Below, piece after piece: positions 44,158 to 53,850 of a stretch of 61,164 nucleotides of DNA (the stretch's first letter is position 1; each line of letters begins with the position of its first letter). The notes beneath the pieces are model-generated. The model ran no database searches. It was not told the origin of the DNA and worked only from the letters and a program-made list of their open reading frames with translations. Source of the DNA: JAGNRR01 sp964389575 (lineage in GTDB: Bacteria; Bacteroidota; Bacteroidia; Chitinophagales; Chitinophagaceae); contig CAYMFF010000008.1 of NCBI GenBank assembly GCA_964389575.1, positions 1-61,164 of the forward strand, given 5' to 3'. The translations under genes were made by a program, and so were the position numbers.

Positions 44158-44858
44158 CGCTGACGTTATTTTTAGCCGTAGCATGCTCAGCTCAGTGTTG
44201 GGCGCAAGGTGAAGGCATGAATAATACGTTGCATGATAGCAAGAAATTCTATTTTGGTATCACCGTTGGTTTTAATACATCACAATATAAAATAACGCAT
44301 GATAAGTGGTTCATTGATCATGATAGCATTACTGAAATTACACCGCTTTGGAAACCAGGATTACAACTGGGCCTCATGGGTAATATGCGCCTGAATAGTT
44401 TTATTGATATACGAACGATTCCTTCTTTTGTACTGCGTGAGAAATCTGTTCGTTTTCGTTTAAAAGATAGACAAGACCCAACAAATAATGTTTTTCAGAC
44501 TTCTTCTTTTGAATCTATACTTTTTCATTGGCCGTTTGAAGTAAAGTTTAAAAGTGATCGACAAAATAACTTTAGGTTTTATGCCATTGCTGGTGGTAAA
44601 ATTGATTACGATTTTAACTCTAGTGTAAGCAAACGACGTCAAGAAGAACTGCTACGAGTTAAACCCTGGGATTTAGGAGCCAATGCCGGCCTTGGTTTTG
44701 AGTTTTATTTTCCCAATTTTATATTAGCACCAGAGATTAAATTTTCGCAAGGCCTAATTAACGTCCTAGATAAAACAGATGCGGACGAACAGACAGCGAA
44801 AGCTATAGAACGTTTGAATACTCGTATGATTATTTTGAGTTTGCATATTCAGGGGTAA
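44145..44858 (+). CDS. porT: PorT-family outer-membrane protein
   Basis: PorT is an outer-membrane barrel required for type IX secretion and gliding. The 237-residue protein has a signal peptide ending CWAQ, then FYFGITVGFNTSQYKITHD, LQLGLMGNMRLNSFIDIRTIP, a family-typical HWPFEVKFKSDRQNNFRFY and DLGANAGLGFEFYF. Placement right after menG supports the assignment. I use the TTG at 44145 (13-base overlap with menG), which gives a normal signal peptide; an ATG at 44106 would add 13 residues. Confidence 0.83.
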   Translation: MRKITLTLFLAVACSAQCWAQGEGMNNTLHDSKKFYFGITVGFNTSQYKITHDKWFIDHDSITEITPLWKPGLQLGLMGNMRLNSFIDIRTIPSFVLREKSVRFRLKDRQDPTNNVFQTSSFESILFHWPFEVKFKSDRQNNFRFYAIAGGKIDYDFNSSVSKRRQEELLRVKPWDLGANAGLGFEFYFPNFILAPEIKFSQGLINVLDKTDADEQTAKAIERLNTRMIILSLHIQG

Positions 44859-44875
44859 TGAATTTCCAATCTTAA

Positions 44876-45217
44876 ATGTCCAACTATTCTTACATTATAC
44901 GTGCACCACTTGATGAAATAGAATTGAAAAGTGGCAGTCATCATATTGACAAAATGGAACAGTTAAGTTCTTCATTGGGTTTTGCAAAGTATTTAGACGG
45001 AGGACCACCGGAACCCAATTATTACAGTTATCCATATATTTATTTAAAATTCGTAGCGATAATTAATGGTAAAGAATATCTATTTATAAGCAAGCCAATG
45101 CAAATTACAAAGGATCAATTTCTTTTAAAAGTATTACCTCCAAGCAAATCCAATATTCTCATTTATGCGAATCCGTATAACCTACTCGAATATCAATTTG
45201 AATCTTTTAATTACTAA
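44876..45217 (+). CDS. Hypothetical protein
   Basis: A 113-residue soluble protein, rich in Tyr and Ile, with a PPEPNYYSYPYIYLKF segment. No signal peptide, membrane span or known domain is visible. It follows porT by 17 bases and ends before a strong terminator, so it may be the third gene of the menG unit. Confidence 0.5.
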   Translation: MSNYSYIIRAPLDEIELKSGSHHIDKMEQLSSSLGFAKYLDGGPPEPNYYSYPYIYLKFVAIINGKEYLFISKPMQITKDQFLLKVLPPSKSNILIYANPYNLLEYQFESFNY

Positions 45218-45270
45218 ATATTCTTTATTTCTATAAAAAGAAAACATTGAAGTAAGTTTCATGAAACTAA

Positions 45271-45300
45271 AAACGCCTCCTAAAAAGGAGGCGTTTTTAT
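45271..45300. terminator. Bidirectional terminator before ftsZ end
   Basis: Stem AAACGCCTCCT (45271-45281) with AGGAGGCGTTT (45286-45296), 4-base loop, T runs on both strands. It separates the plus-strand menG unit from the end of the minus-strand dcw cluster. Confidence 0.9.
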
Positions 45301-45322
45301 TCCATAAAATCATAGTTTAAAA

Positions 45323-47359
45323 TTAGTCAGGATAATCACCATTCAAAAAGTTATTCAATGTGCTGATATTACTATCCAATGAATTCTTTTTATCACTTAC
45401 TTGTGTTCCAGAAATATGTTCATCTTCCGAATTTGGATGGTCATCCAAGTTCACATTATTACGCTCAAAAGCAGGTATCTCCTCATCTTCTTGTTGCTCT
45501 TCCGGCTGATTCACATTAAAACTTAATGAACGCAACTTCGATGCACGTTCGTCAAAAGCTCGCTTCTGCAGTTCAAAGTTGGCCTCTTGTTCTAATTCAT
45601 AATCTGTTAAAATACGACTCCCCTTTTTTCTCGCTAAAGTGATACCATGTATTGTCACAAAATCATTTTCAGGTTCTTCTTCATTTGCCATTGGCACTTC
45701 CTGTTGTGTTTCAGCAATTGGCTCCTGTACTTCTTCTGTCGTTTCTGTTATCGCCAATGGATTTGTTACTTCAAAAACAATCTCATCTTCTTCAGGAGTT
45801 TCAGCAACTACTTCTTCTTTTTCTACCAAGGTAAAATCAGTGGTTGGAGTTTCTTCAACAATTGAAGAGGTAACTTCTTGCATTTCTACTTGTTTTTCAA
45901 CCAACGTAATCTCTTCCAAATGATTAGTTTCTGTTGGCGCATCCTCATTTTCTAAAGATTCAACGGTCTCTTCTTTATTAAACAACTCTTCAATCACATC
46001 TTCGACATTTTCCTTTTCCTCATGCGAAGTCAACGTCATCTCGGAAGAATCATTTACCACCGATGCAGTCATTTCTTCTAAAGAGGGCTCGTAGTTTAAT
46101 ACTTCTTCCTGAATATCATCACTTGACAACTCAATGACTTCTTTCTCAATATCTTCTTCTGTTCTCATCCCACCAAATCCATGTTTAATCGCCGATAAAT
46201 CTGGTATAGCTGGCGGTTCAATTTCAAATGAAGTTGGCGACAAATCCATTTTATCTACTATGCCTTGATTAGGATTTTCGGTGATAACGTTTTGCATAGA
46301 GTCAACAACTTCTGTTGAAGCAGCCGCACTATTTAATGAAACAACTACTTTATTCTTCTCTTTATGTAAATCTTCAAAAGAAGTTTTTGTATCATTTGTT
46401 TTAAAACCAGTTGCAATTACAGTAATACTTATTTCATCACCAAGATCTTCATCATATCCCATACCTAAAATCAAATCACAATCCTCACCAGCTTGCTCCT
46501 GCACATAGGCTTGTATCATTTCCATTTCATCTAACGTATGCTCATGTTCACCTTGTGAGGAATTTACATTTAATAAAATCCATTGTGCTCCTTTAATATC
46601 TCGATCATTTAATAAAGGAGAACTTAACGCTTCCTGAACTGCAATGGCCGCACGATTTTCACCGCTGGCATTTGCACTACCCAAAATAGCACTACCTCCA
46701 TCGCGCATTACTGTGCACACATCGGCGAAGTCAACAACAATATGACCTTTTGAAGAAATTACATCCGTAATACATTTCGCGGCAGTAGCTAGGATATCAT
46801 CCGCTTTTGCGAATGCTTCCGAAATTGCTACATCTCCAAAATGCTGACGAACTTTATCATTTGATATTACCAATAACGTATCCACGTTTTCTTGCAACTC
46901 TTTGATACCTTCTTCGGCATACAATTTTCTTTTTCTTCCTTCATAAGAAAAAGGTGTCGTTACAATACCTACAGTTAGTGCTCCTGTTTCTTGCGCTAAC
47001 TTAGCCACTATTGGCGCTGCACCAGTTCCAGTTCCACCACCCATTCCGGCAGTTACAAAAACCATTTGCGTGTTTTCGCCAAATGCTTTTTTAATTTCTT
47101 CTATACTTTCGTTACTGGCATCTCGCCCAACATCGGGCTTGGCACCTGCTCCTAATCCTTTGGTAAGCAAAGGACCTAATTGCACTTTAGTTGGCACTGG
47201 GCTCTGGCCTAGCGCTTTCATATCAGTATTGCAAAGTATAAAATCTACGTCTTCAATACCAAGTTGGTACATGTGATTAACTGCATTACCGCCACCACCG
47301 CCGACGCCGATGACTTTGATTATGCTTTCATTGTTTTGTGGTAATTCGAATTCTATCAT
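45323..47359 (-). CDS. ftsZ: Cell division GTPase FtsZ (long acidic tail)
   Basis: The tubulin homologue that forms the Z-ring. The N-terminal GTPase and T7 part (1 to about 320) has IKVIGVGGGGGNAVNHMYQ, GGGTGTGAAPIVAKL and ITVIATGF near 310. It has 678 residues, much longer than E. coli FtsZ (383), because of a linker of about 300 residues rich in Glu, Thr and Val (about 330-600). Two conserved-looking pieces follow: ERASKLRSLSFNVNQP and IPAFERNNVNLDD (from about 628), the second like the peptide that binds FtsA. Last gene of the dcw cluster; a 47-base gap follows ftsA. Confidence 0.97.
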   Translation of the reverse strand: MIEFELPQNNESIIKVIGVGGGGGNAVNHMYQLGIEDVDFILCNTDMKALGQSPVPTKVQLGPLLTKGLGAGAKPDVGRDASNESIEEIKKAFGENTQMVFVTAGMGGGTGTGAAPIVAKLAQETGALTVGIVTTPFSYEGRKRKLYAEEGIKELQENVDTLLVISNDKVRQHFGDVAISEAFAKADDILATAAKCITDVISSKGHIVVDFADVCTVMRDGGSAILGSANASGENRAAIAVQEALSSPLLNDRDIKGAQWILLNVNSSQGEHEHTLDEMEMIQAYVQEQAGEDCDLILGMGYDEDLGDEISITVIATGFKTNDTKTSFEDLHKEKNKVVVSLNSAAASTEVVDSMQNVITENPNQGIVDKMDLSPTSFEIEPPAIPDLSAIKHGFGGMRTEEDIEKEVIELSSDDIQEEVLNYEPSLEEMTASVVNDSSEMTLTSHEEKENVEDVIEELFNKEETVESLENEDAPTETNHLEEITLVEKQVEMQEVTSSIVEETPTTDFTLVEKEEVVAETPEEDEIVFEVTNPLAITETTEEVQEPIAETQQEVPMANEEEPENDFVTIHGITLARKKGSRILTDYELEQEANFELQKRAFDERASKLRSLSFNVNQPEEQQEDEEIPAFERNNVNLDDHPNSEDEHISGTQVSDKKNSLDSNISTLNNFLNGDYPD

Positions 47360-47406
47360 GATTTATGGGTTTGTTGAATTTTATATGGATATTTTTTATT
47401 TAAATT

Positions 47407-49002
47407 TTATTTTATCTTTTCGTCTTCTTCGTCATCAAAAATTTTCATTATGTTATTCCCTATGGTACTAAATACTTTTTTTAGCCCATTCGTTCTTTTT
47501 TCAGTTGGCACATCTTCCTTTTTAGGTTCAACTTTTTCCACTGGCATAGGATCGCCCAAAGTAAAAAAGTCAACTAAATCTTGCGCTAAATGATCATTAT
47601 TGTCATCTACATTTGGTTCTTCAGTAATAGGCTTAACGGTATCTTCTTTTTCTGTAACTACTTTAATTTCATCATTTTCTACAGGAAACAAAGTGGCTAG
47701 TTCATCATAAACCGCGTCGTTGTTATCAACCACAGCTTCTCGAACTGTTTCAACACTTTCTTCGTATAACGTATTGGCCGCAAAACTGGTGAAACGATTA
47801 TTGTCCACATCATCGTAGCCACGTAATATCAATCCAATACAAGTTGCAAACATCGGTTGATTCAATTTTGTAGCTTCTGTTCCAGCTATATGTTGATCAG
47901 GAAAACCAATACGGGCTGGCAAACCAAGCTTGAACTCTGTTAATTGCTTAAGGTGTTTTAATTGAGAACCTCCACCAGTTAGAATTACACCTCCGTGCAA
48001 CTTATCTTCTAAATTTAACTGACGTAAATGATGCTGAACGTGATCCAAAATTTCTTCCATTCGAGCTTGAATAATTTTAGCTAAATTCTTTGCAGAAATT
48101 TCTTTGGGCTTATGCCCTCTAATACTTGGAATAGAAATAAACGTGTTGCTGCTAACCTCATCGGCAAGTGCTACACCAAATTTCTTTTTCATTTGCTCAG
48201 CTTGTGACTTAAGAACACCTAAACCACTTTTAATATCTTGAGTTATATTGACACCAGCTCTTGGAATAACAGCTGTATGCTTAATAATACCATCATGAAA
48301 AACAGCTAAATCTGTAGTACCGCCTCCGATATCAATAATAGCAACTCCCATTTCAATATCTTCGGCACTCATTACAGCGGCAGCGGAGGCTAGAGGCTGT
48401 AACTCAAAATCTTTAATGGCAATACTTGAACGTGTTACCGCTCGATTGATATTCTTAATTGCATCTTTATCCGCAGTAATAATATGAAAATTGGCTCTTA
48501 AATTATTCGCACTCATTCCCACAACATTTTCTCTAAGAAAAGGTCCATGACTATCTACCATAAACTCCTGCGGTATCACATCAATAATTTGATCGCCCGG
48601 GTGGATCGATGTTTTAAACTGCTCTTTAATAAGCATCTCCACATCTTTTCGTGCTACCACATCATCTTCATTTTGTATTACTCTTTTACCTTGTGTTTGA
48701 ATACTACGAATATGGTGCCCTGCAACACCGACATAGACTTCATTGATTTCAAGAAAAGGATTTTTTGTTTTACAATCGAGTAATGCCGCCTCTATGCACT
48801 TGTTACATTCTTCAATATTTAGAACCATACCATGGTTTACACCACTACTATTAGAAAATCCATGACCTAAAATTTCAATTTTGTCATAATCATTTCTTCT
48901 ACCAGCAATAGCCACAATTTTAGTAGTCCCAATATCAAGACCAACAATAATGGGTCTAGATGTTGGTTGAGTCAGTTCGTTTTTTTCTTCGTTCATTTTC
49001 AA
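47407..49002 (-). CDS. ftsA: Cell division protein FtsA
   Basis: An actin-fold ATPase that tethers FtsZ to the inner membrane. The 531-residue protein has phosphate-1 VGLDIGTTKIVAIAG, SHAM domain with VNHGMVLNIEE, phosphate-2 AIIDIGGGTTDLAVF and adenosine-site LTGGGSQLKHL. The C-terminus is extended by about 120 residues, acidic at first, and ends in a likely amphipathic membrane-targeting helix (LKKVFSTIGNNIMKIFDDE). It starts 3 bases after the ftsQ stop. Confidence 0.95.
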   Translation of the reverse strand: MKMNEEKNELTQPTSRPIIVGLDIGTTKIVAIAGRRNDYDKIEILGHGFSNSSGVNHGMVLNIEECNKCIEAALLDCKTKNPFLEINEVYVGVAGHHIRSIQTQGKRVIQNEDDVVARKDVEMLIKEQFKTSIHPGDQIIDVIPQEFMVDSHGPFLRENVVGMSANNLRANFHIITADKDAIKNINRAVTRSSIAIKDFELQPLASAAAVMSAEDIEMGVAIIDIGGGTTDLAVFHDGIIKHTAVIPRAGVNITQDIKSGLGVLKSQAEQMKKKFGVALADEVSSNTFISIPSIRGHKPKEISAKNLAKIIQARMEEILDHVQHHLRQLNLEDKLHGGVILTGGGSQLKHLKQLTEFKLGLPARIGFPDQHIAGTEATKLNQPMFATCIGLILRGYDDVDNNRFTSFAANTLYEESVETVREAVVDNNDAVYDELATLFPVENDEIKVVTEKEDTVKPITEEPNVDDNNDHLAQDLVDFFTLGDPMPVEKVEPKKEDVPTEKRTNGLKKVFSTIGNNIMKIFDDEEDEKIK

Positions 49003-49005
49003 TGC

Positions 49006-50208
49006 TTATTTTTTAGTTACGGGTTCTGTATTAATTATTATTTCTCTTTTTTTCTTTTTGGGCTGTGGCGCAGATTTTTTGATCGTGCGCTTCGCAGTTT
49101 TAGAAGCTGTTTTTGTTTTGGCTACTATTTTTTTCTTGGTCTTCTTCTTTTTAGCAGTTGCGACTTTGGTTTTCACTTTTTTGGCTACACGCTTCTTTTT
49201 TGATACCACCTTTTTCTTCTTTTGTTTTGCAGTCACCTTTTTAGCAACTTTCTTCTGTGCAACTTCATCTTGCTTCCAAACTTTTTTAGAAACTACTTTT
49301 CTGCGCTTCGGAATCAAAATATCTGACTTCTTAACGGTTGTTTTTTTAGCTAGGGACACCTTCTTTTTAGCTACCTGTTTTTTAATAACCGTAGGTTTCG
49401 TTTTTGTTTTCACATATAGGCTAGGTGATTTACTATCTTCTATATGTTTCTCTTTGTGATAACGACGACAAACAAGTTGTTTATCAAAACGCAAGTCTAA
49501 TTCACGAACATTGGACCAATTGATTCGGTTAATACCTTTTTGATAAAACTGAAACAGTCTATTGAACTTATCTTCCTTATTAGCTACAGAGCCAAAACGA
49601 ATATTTGTATTTCCGATTATAGAGCTTAATTCAATGTCATTTGCCTTATCCAGATTAATTTGAGATATTGTCGCTTGCCAGAAAGTGTCTTGTTCTATAA
49701 ACTGAGCAAAATCAACCAATTCCTTACGTTGTTCGACAGTGGTAATACTTTTCTGAGCCGTTAAAATAGGTAAATCTGCCACAAATTTTCGAGACAAAGG
49801 AATCATATAACCGTTGGCATCAAGATAATAACCGTTAGCCGAACTATCCATTCGTTGCACGCGCAACTTGGGTACTACCTGTTTCAACTTCACTTTTATA
49901 TGCTGATTGGATGTAATAAAAACATCCGCATCCTCTACCCAAGGATTAGATTGAATACGATCTTCTAATTGTGCTACATTAATTTTATCAATTGAACTTC
50001 CATTCATGATTATGCTTTCTGCACGCACCGCAGATTCAACATCAGATTGTGTCACAAAACCTAGAGCTGGATTTGAAATTTGAACTTCCACAGCAAGAAC
50101 TTGTGCCAATCGATCTTCCGCGACTGCAAAAACAAAAGCACCTATCAAAACAGGAATCGATAGCAAAAAGCCAATATTGCGTAATATGTTTTTTGTTTTT
50201 ATACTCAT
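49006..50208 (-). CDS. ftsQ: Cell division protein FtsQ with lysine-rich tail
   Basis: A single-pass division protein that recruits FtsL and FtsB-like partners. The core (1 to about 265) has a membrane helix at 9-28, a POTRA region (VEVQISNPALGFVTQSDVE) and a conserved-looking beta domain with ELDLRFDKQLVCR. Then comes a tail of about 135 residues (266-400) with about 52 lysines, in runs such as KKVAKKVTAKQKKKK. With the N-terminus in the cytoplasm the tail would be periplasmic. It overlaps murC by 4 bases. The core is certain enough; the tail is unusual for FtsQ. Confidence 0.9.
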   Translation of the reverse strand: MSIKTKNILRNIGFLLSIPVLIGAFVFAVAEDRLAQVLAVEVQISNPALGFVTQSDVESAVRAESIIMNGSSIDKINVAQLEDRIQSNPWVEDADVFITSNQHIKVKLKQVVPKLRVQRMDSSANGYYLDANGYMIPLSRKFVADLPILTAQKSITTVEQRKELVDFAQFIEQDTFWQATISQINLDKANDIELSSIIGNTNIRFGSVANKEDKFNRLFQFYQKGINRINWSNVRELDLRFDKQLVCRRYHKEKHIEDSKSPSLYVKTKTKPTVIKKQVAKKKVSLAKKTTVKKSDILIPKRRKVVSKKVWKQDEVAQKKVAKKVTAKQKKKKVVSKKKRVAKKVKTKVATAKKKKTKKKIVAKTKTASKTAKRTIKKSAPQPKKKKREIIINTEPVTKK

Positions 50209-51554
50209 GATAATACTTCTTTAATCGGTTCAATTATTTGATCTATATCGCCTGCACCTGCTGTTATTAATACCTTTGGTTTTTTATTTTTTGCCCACTC
50301 TACCACACCTTCTTTTGACAAAATATGCTTATTGTCAATACCCATTTCATTCAAAATCATTTCACTATTCACCCCCTCTATCGGTAACTCTCGGGCAGGA
50401 TATATATCTAATAGAATTACCTCGTCAGCCAAATCCAGCGCACGTGCAAAACCAGTTGCATGATCTTTGGTTCGGGAATATAAATGGGGCTGAAAAACAA
50501 CCGCAATTTTTTCATTTCTAAATAGTGAAGATGTACTCTTTATCAATTGGGTGAGCTCCTCAGGGTGATGCGCATAATCGTCGATATAGACTTGATTTTC
50601 ATTTTTGATTACATATTCAAAACGACGTCTTACGCCTTTAAAATTCTCGATAGCTAATTTCAACTTATCAATATCCAAACCAATAAAATGAGCAACGGCA
50701 AAAGCCACTACACAATTTTCAACATTATGCATTCCGCCCATATTGAGCTTCACATTTGTTAGCACTTCGCCTGCCATGCAAATATCAAATTGATAACTCC
50801 CTTTAATCGTTGTTACATTTTGAGCGTAATACGTTGCCGCATCGTTTTGTGCGCTGTAGGTTATTTCTTCTTTTACATTAAAATTTGTTGCTTGCTTTAA
50901 ACCATGTTTATAAAACACAACTTCGGTACTGGCATTTACAAATTGATAATATGCTTTTTCCATCTCCTCGGCTGTACCATAAATATCCAAATGATCGGCA
51001 TCCATTGAAGTAACCACTGAAATATCTGGAAACAACTTCAAGAAACTTCTATCATATTCATCAGCTTCTACCACCACACAATCATTTTCACTTTGGATAT
51101 AATTCGTATCATAATTTGCGGCAATTCCACCTAAGAAAGCATTAGCACCAAAACCTTCTTGTTTTAGCAAATGAGCTATCATTGAACTTACTGTGGTTTT
51201 ACCATGTGTGCCGGCTACACAAACTGCTCGTTGATTTTCTGTTATCGCCTGCAGCACATCACTTCGTTTGAATAAGTCAAAATTATTCTCTTGATACCAA
51301 ATCAACTCTTTGTGGGCTTTAGGAATGGCGGGCGTATAAATAACTAATCCAGCTTCTTTGTCTAACGCATCTAGATTTTCTTCAAAGTGTATTTCAAGCC
51401 CTTCACTTTCCAATTCCTTGGTTAATCTTGAAGGCGTTTTATCGTAACCACTAACAGCACAACCATTGGCTTTAAAGTATCTAGCCAAAGCGCTCATGCC
51501 TATGCCACCAATTCCTATGAGATACACTCGCGATATGTCGTTTAAATTTATCAC
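50205..51554 (-). CDS. murC: UDP-N-acetylmuramate--L-alanine ligase MurC
   Basis: Adds L-Ala to UDP-MurNAc, the first amino acid of the peptidoglycan stem. The 449-residue protein has the N-terminal VYLIGIGGIGMSALARYFK, ATP motif CVAGTHGKTTVSSMIAHLL, IDDYAHHPEEL and VVFQPHLYSRTKDH. It overlaps murG and ftsQ by 4 bases each, so translation is coupled. Confidence 0.96.
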   Translation of the reverse strand: MINLNDISRVYLIGIGGIGMSALARYFKANGCAVSGYDKTPSRLTKELESEGLEIHFEENLDALDKEAGLVIYTPAIPKAHKELIWYQENNFDLFKRSDVLQAITENQRAVCVAGTHGKTTVSSMIAHLLKQEGFGANAFLGGIAANYDTNYIQSENDCVVVEADEYDRSFLKLFPDISVVTSMDADHLDIYGTAEEMEKAYYQFVNASTEVVFYKHGLKQATNFNVKEEITYSAQNDAATYYAQNVTTIKGSYQFDICMAGEVLTNVKLNMGGMHNVENCVVAFAVAHFIGLDIDKLKLAIENFKGVRRRFEYVIKNENQVYIDDYAHHPEELTQLIKSTSSLFRNEKIAVVFQPHLYSRTKDHATGFARALDLADEVILLDIYPARELPIEGVNSEMILNEMGIDNKHILSKEGVVEWAKNKKPKVLITAGAGDIDQIIEPIKEVLS

Positions 51555-52642
51555 GCCGCTAGTTCTAAAATTTGTTTTGCTATTACCTCGTCCGCATTCT
51601 TTTTGGCAAAGGGTTTAATATTTTCCGCTAATGTATTTTGAAGACTTTCATTTTGAAACACCTCCATTATTTCTGAACGCAATTTTTCGTCGACTTCACT
51701 ATCTTTTATAATACACGCCGCCTTTTTATTTACTAAAGCCATCGCATTATGTGTTTGATGATCTTCAGCTGCATGGGGATATGGTACGAAAATCACAGGC
51801 TTACCAACAATGCTTAATTCAGCTATAGATAAAGCTCCAGCTCTGGCAACAATCACATCAGCAACCGTATATGCCATTTCCATTTCTCGCAAAAAATCAA
51901 ACACTTTTACATTGGACAAAGTGGTTGTTTCTTTTTTTGCCTCTTCGTAAAATGTTTTACCGGTTTGCCAAATAATTTGAATATCACTTTCTGCGATATT
52001 TTCAATACTGGAGAGCAGGGCATCATTAATACTTTGTGCTCCTAGACTTCCACCAAAGACAAAAAGCGTTTTCTTATCAGAGTTTAATCCGAAAAACTTA
52101 TAGGCCTCCTCTTTTTTCACATTCATATCTTGAATAACCGAACGAACAGGATTCCCAGTATAAAATATCTTATCGGCCGGAAAGAATTTTTCCATGCCTT
52201 CATAACCTGTAAAGATTGCGTTAGCTTTTTTTCCAAGTATTTTATTGCTCTTACCGGCAAAAGAATTTTGCTCTTGCAATACTGTCGGAATATTTAGTTT
52301 TTGAGCAGCGCGCAAAATGGGGAAACTTGCATAGCCACCGACGCCCACACACACATCAGGTTTAAAATCTTTTATCACCTTTTTTGCTTGCATCATACTT
52401 CTGACAAGCTTTACGGGTAAAGAAATATTCTTGAGCATATTACTTCGATTCATTCCAGCAATATCTAACCCTATAATTTTATAACCTTCTTTAGGAACTT
52501 TTTCCATTTCCATTTTACCATTCGCACCGACAAAAAGAATCTCCATATCGCTACTTAATTCCTTAAGCGCGTTCGCAATAGCCACTGCCGGGAAAATATG
52601 CCCGCCAGTACCACCACCTGCTATGATTATTCTTTTACTCAT
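51551..52642 (-). CDS. murG: Lipid II-forming GlcNAc transferase MurG
   Basis: Transfers GlcNAc from UDP-GlcNAc to lipid I. The 363-residue protein has IIIAGGGTGGHIFPAVAIANAL, VGVGGYASFPILRAAQ, EQNSFAGKSNKIL, FVFGGSLGAQSIND, and VIVARAGALSIAELSIVGKP with PYPHAAEDHQTHNA. Cytoplasmic face of the inner membrane. A 23-base gap follows ftsW. Confidence 0.96.
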   Translation of the reverse strand: MSKRIIIAGGGTGGHIFPAVAIANALKELSSDMEILFVGANGKMEMEKVPKEGYKIIGLDIAGMNRSNMLKNISLPVKLVRSMMQAKKVIKDFKPDVCVGVGGYASFPILRAAQKLNIPTVLQEQNSFAGKSNKILGKKANAIFTGYEGMEKFFPADKIFYTGNPVRSVIQDMNVKKEEAYKFFGLNSDKKTLFVFGGSLGAQSINDALLSSIENIAESDIQIIWQTGKTFYEEAKKETTTLSNVKVFDFLREMEMAYTVADVIVARAGALSIAELSIVGKPVIFVPYPHAAEDHQTHNAMALVNKKAACIIKDSEVDEKLRSEIMEVFQNESLQNTLAENIKPFAKKNADEVIAKQILELAA

Positions 52643-52665
52643 TTCTCTTTTTTGTCATCCTGAAT

Positions 52666-53847
52666 TTATTTCAGAGTTTTTCCTTTATAATTTTCTTCCA
52701 CAAACTTGCTTACGCTTAAAATAATCCCAATGGTCAAACAAGTAAACCATACAGAGGAACCTCCTTTACTTACCAACGGCAATGTCAAACCTGTAACGGG
52801 GAACAGATTCACATTCACCGCCATATTCACAAATGCCTGAAATACGAGACTAAAACTCAATCCTACCGCCAAGAATGAACCAAAAGCATAAGGACATTTT
52901 CGAAATATGATAATACTCCTCCAAAGGAATAACAAATACAGAAATATCATTCCCATTCCACCGATGATTAAACCATACTCTTCTATTATGATACTGTAGA
53001 TATAGTCCGAATATGAATGGGGCAAGAAATTACGCTGTGTACTATTACCTGGGCCTTTACCCAACAAACCTCCATTAGCAATTGCAATTTTACCTTGCGT
53101 TACTTGGTAATTCTCCGATGCGCCATAAGCCATTTCTGTTTTAGCACCACCCGCAAAATTGAGCAATCTATTTTTCCAAGTTACTGCTCGTGGTGAGAAC
53201 ATAACCGCTAAGGAAATAACAACAACCAATACACCAACAAGTCCTAAAATATATTTCCATTGGATTCTTCCAATAAAAAACATAATCCCACAACTAACTC
53301 CAATCAACAAAGCGGTTGACATATTATCACGTGCTATAAGTAAGCAAACCAAACCAACCGGCAAGAAAACACGAAAGACAATTCGTTTAAAATCACCTTG
53401 TACGTTTTGCATTTTAGAAAGTTGCCCAGCCAGATAAACAAACAAGGCAAGCTTGGCAAAGTCCGATGCTTGGAAAGTAACATTTACAAAAGGCACGGCT
53501 ATCCAGCGAGAGGCATTATTTAAATTAACCCCGCCACTTATTATAGTATATAGCAACAATAGCATTCCCACGACGAGCGCAACAAATGCATATTTCTTAT
53601 ATTGAGTATAGTTGATATTATGCGCTACATACATAATGAGCAGACCGACAGCTACAATAAAAAATCTTTTTACTAAATAGACCTCAGCATGACCATCTTT
53701 AAAACGATAGGCTAATGAACCTGTACTACTATAAATAGCAATCAAACTAATCAATGCCAAGACTATGACAATAGCCCAGATAATTGCATCTCCTTTGAGA
53801 CGATTTGTAAAAACAGGTTTGATATTTATTTTTTGTAGCAAGCTCAT
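52666..53847 (-). CDS. ftsW: Septal peptidoglycan polymerase FtsW
   Basis: The SEDS glycosyltransferase that polymerises lipid II at the septum with FtsI. The 393-residue protein has about ten membrane helices and the family marks SRWIAVPFVNVTFQASDFAK, a conserved loop GSENYQ-like segment (GASENYQVTQGKIAIANGG), LLGKGPGNSTQRNFLPHSYS and GLTLPLVSKGGSS. Three bases from murD. Confidence 0.95.
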   Translation of the reverse strand: MSLLQKINIKPVFTNRLKGDAIIWAIVIVLALISLIAIYSSTGSLAYRFKDGHAEVYLVKRFFIVAVGLLIMYVAHNINYTQYKKYAFVALVVGMLLLLYTIISGGVNLNNASRWIAVPFVNVTFQASDFAKLALFVYLAGQLSKMQNVQGDFKRIVFRVFLPVGLVCLLIARDNMSTALLIGVSCGIMFFIGRIQWKYILGLVGVLVVVISLAVMFSPRAVTWKNRLLNFAGGAKTEMAYGASENYQVTQGKIAIANGGLLGKGPGNSTQRNFLPHSYSDYIYSIIIEEYGLIIGGMGMIFLYLLFLWRSIIIFRKCPYAFGSFLAVGLSFSLVFQAFVNMAVNVNLFPVTGLTLPLVSKGGSSVWFTCLTIGIILSVSKFVEENYKGKTLK

Positions 53848-53850
53848 TTC

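Noticed and set aside
45639..45923. Three overlapping plus-strand frames opposite the FtsZ linker
   Set aside because: Low-complexity Ser/Phe/Leu translations are the reverse of Glu/Thr/Val repeats; ftsZ is clearly the real gene.
49058..49459. Open frame on the plus strand opposite the FtsQ tail, rich in Phe and Val
   Set aside because: It is the antisense shadow of the AAA/AAG lysine runs, without a start context or family match.
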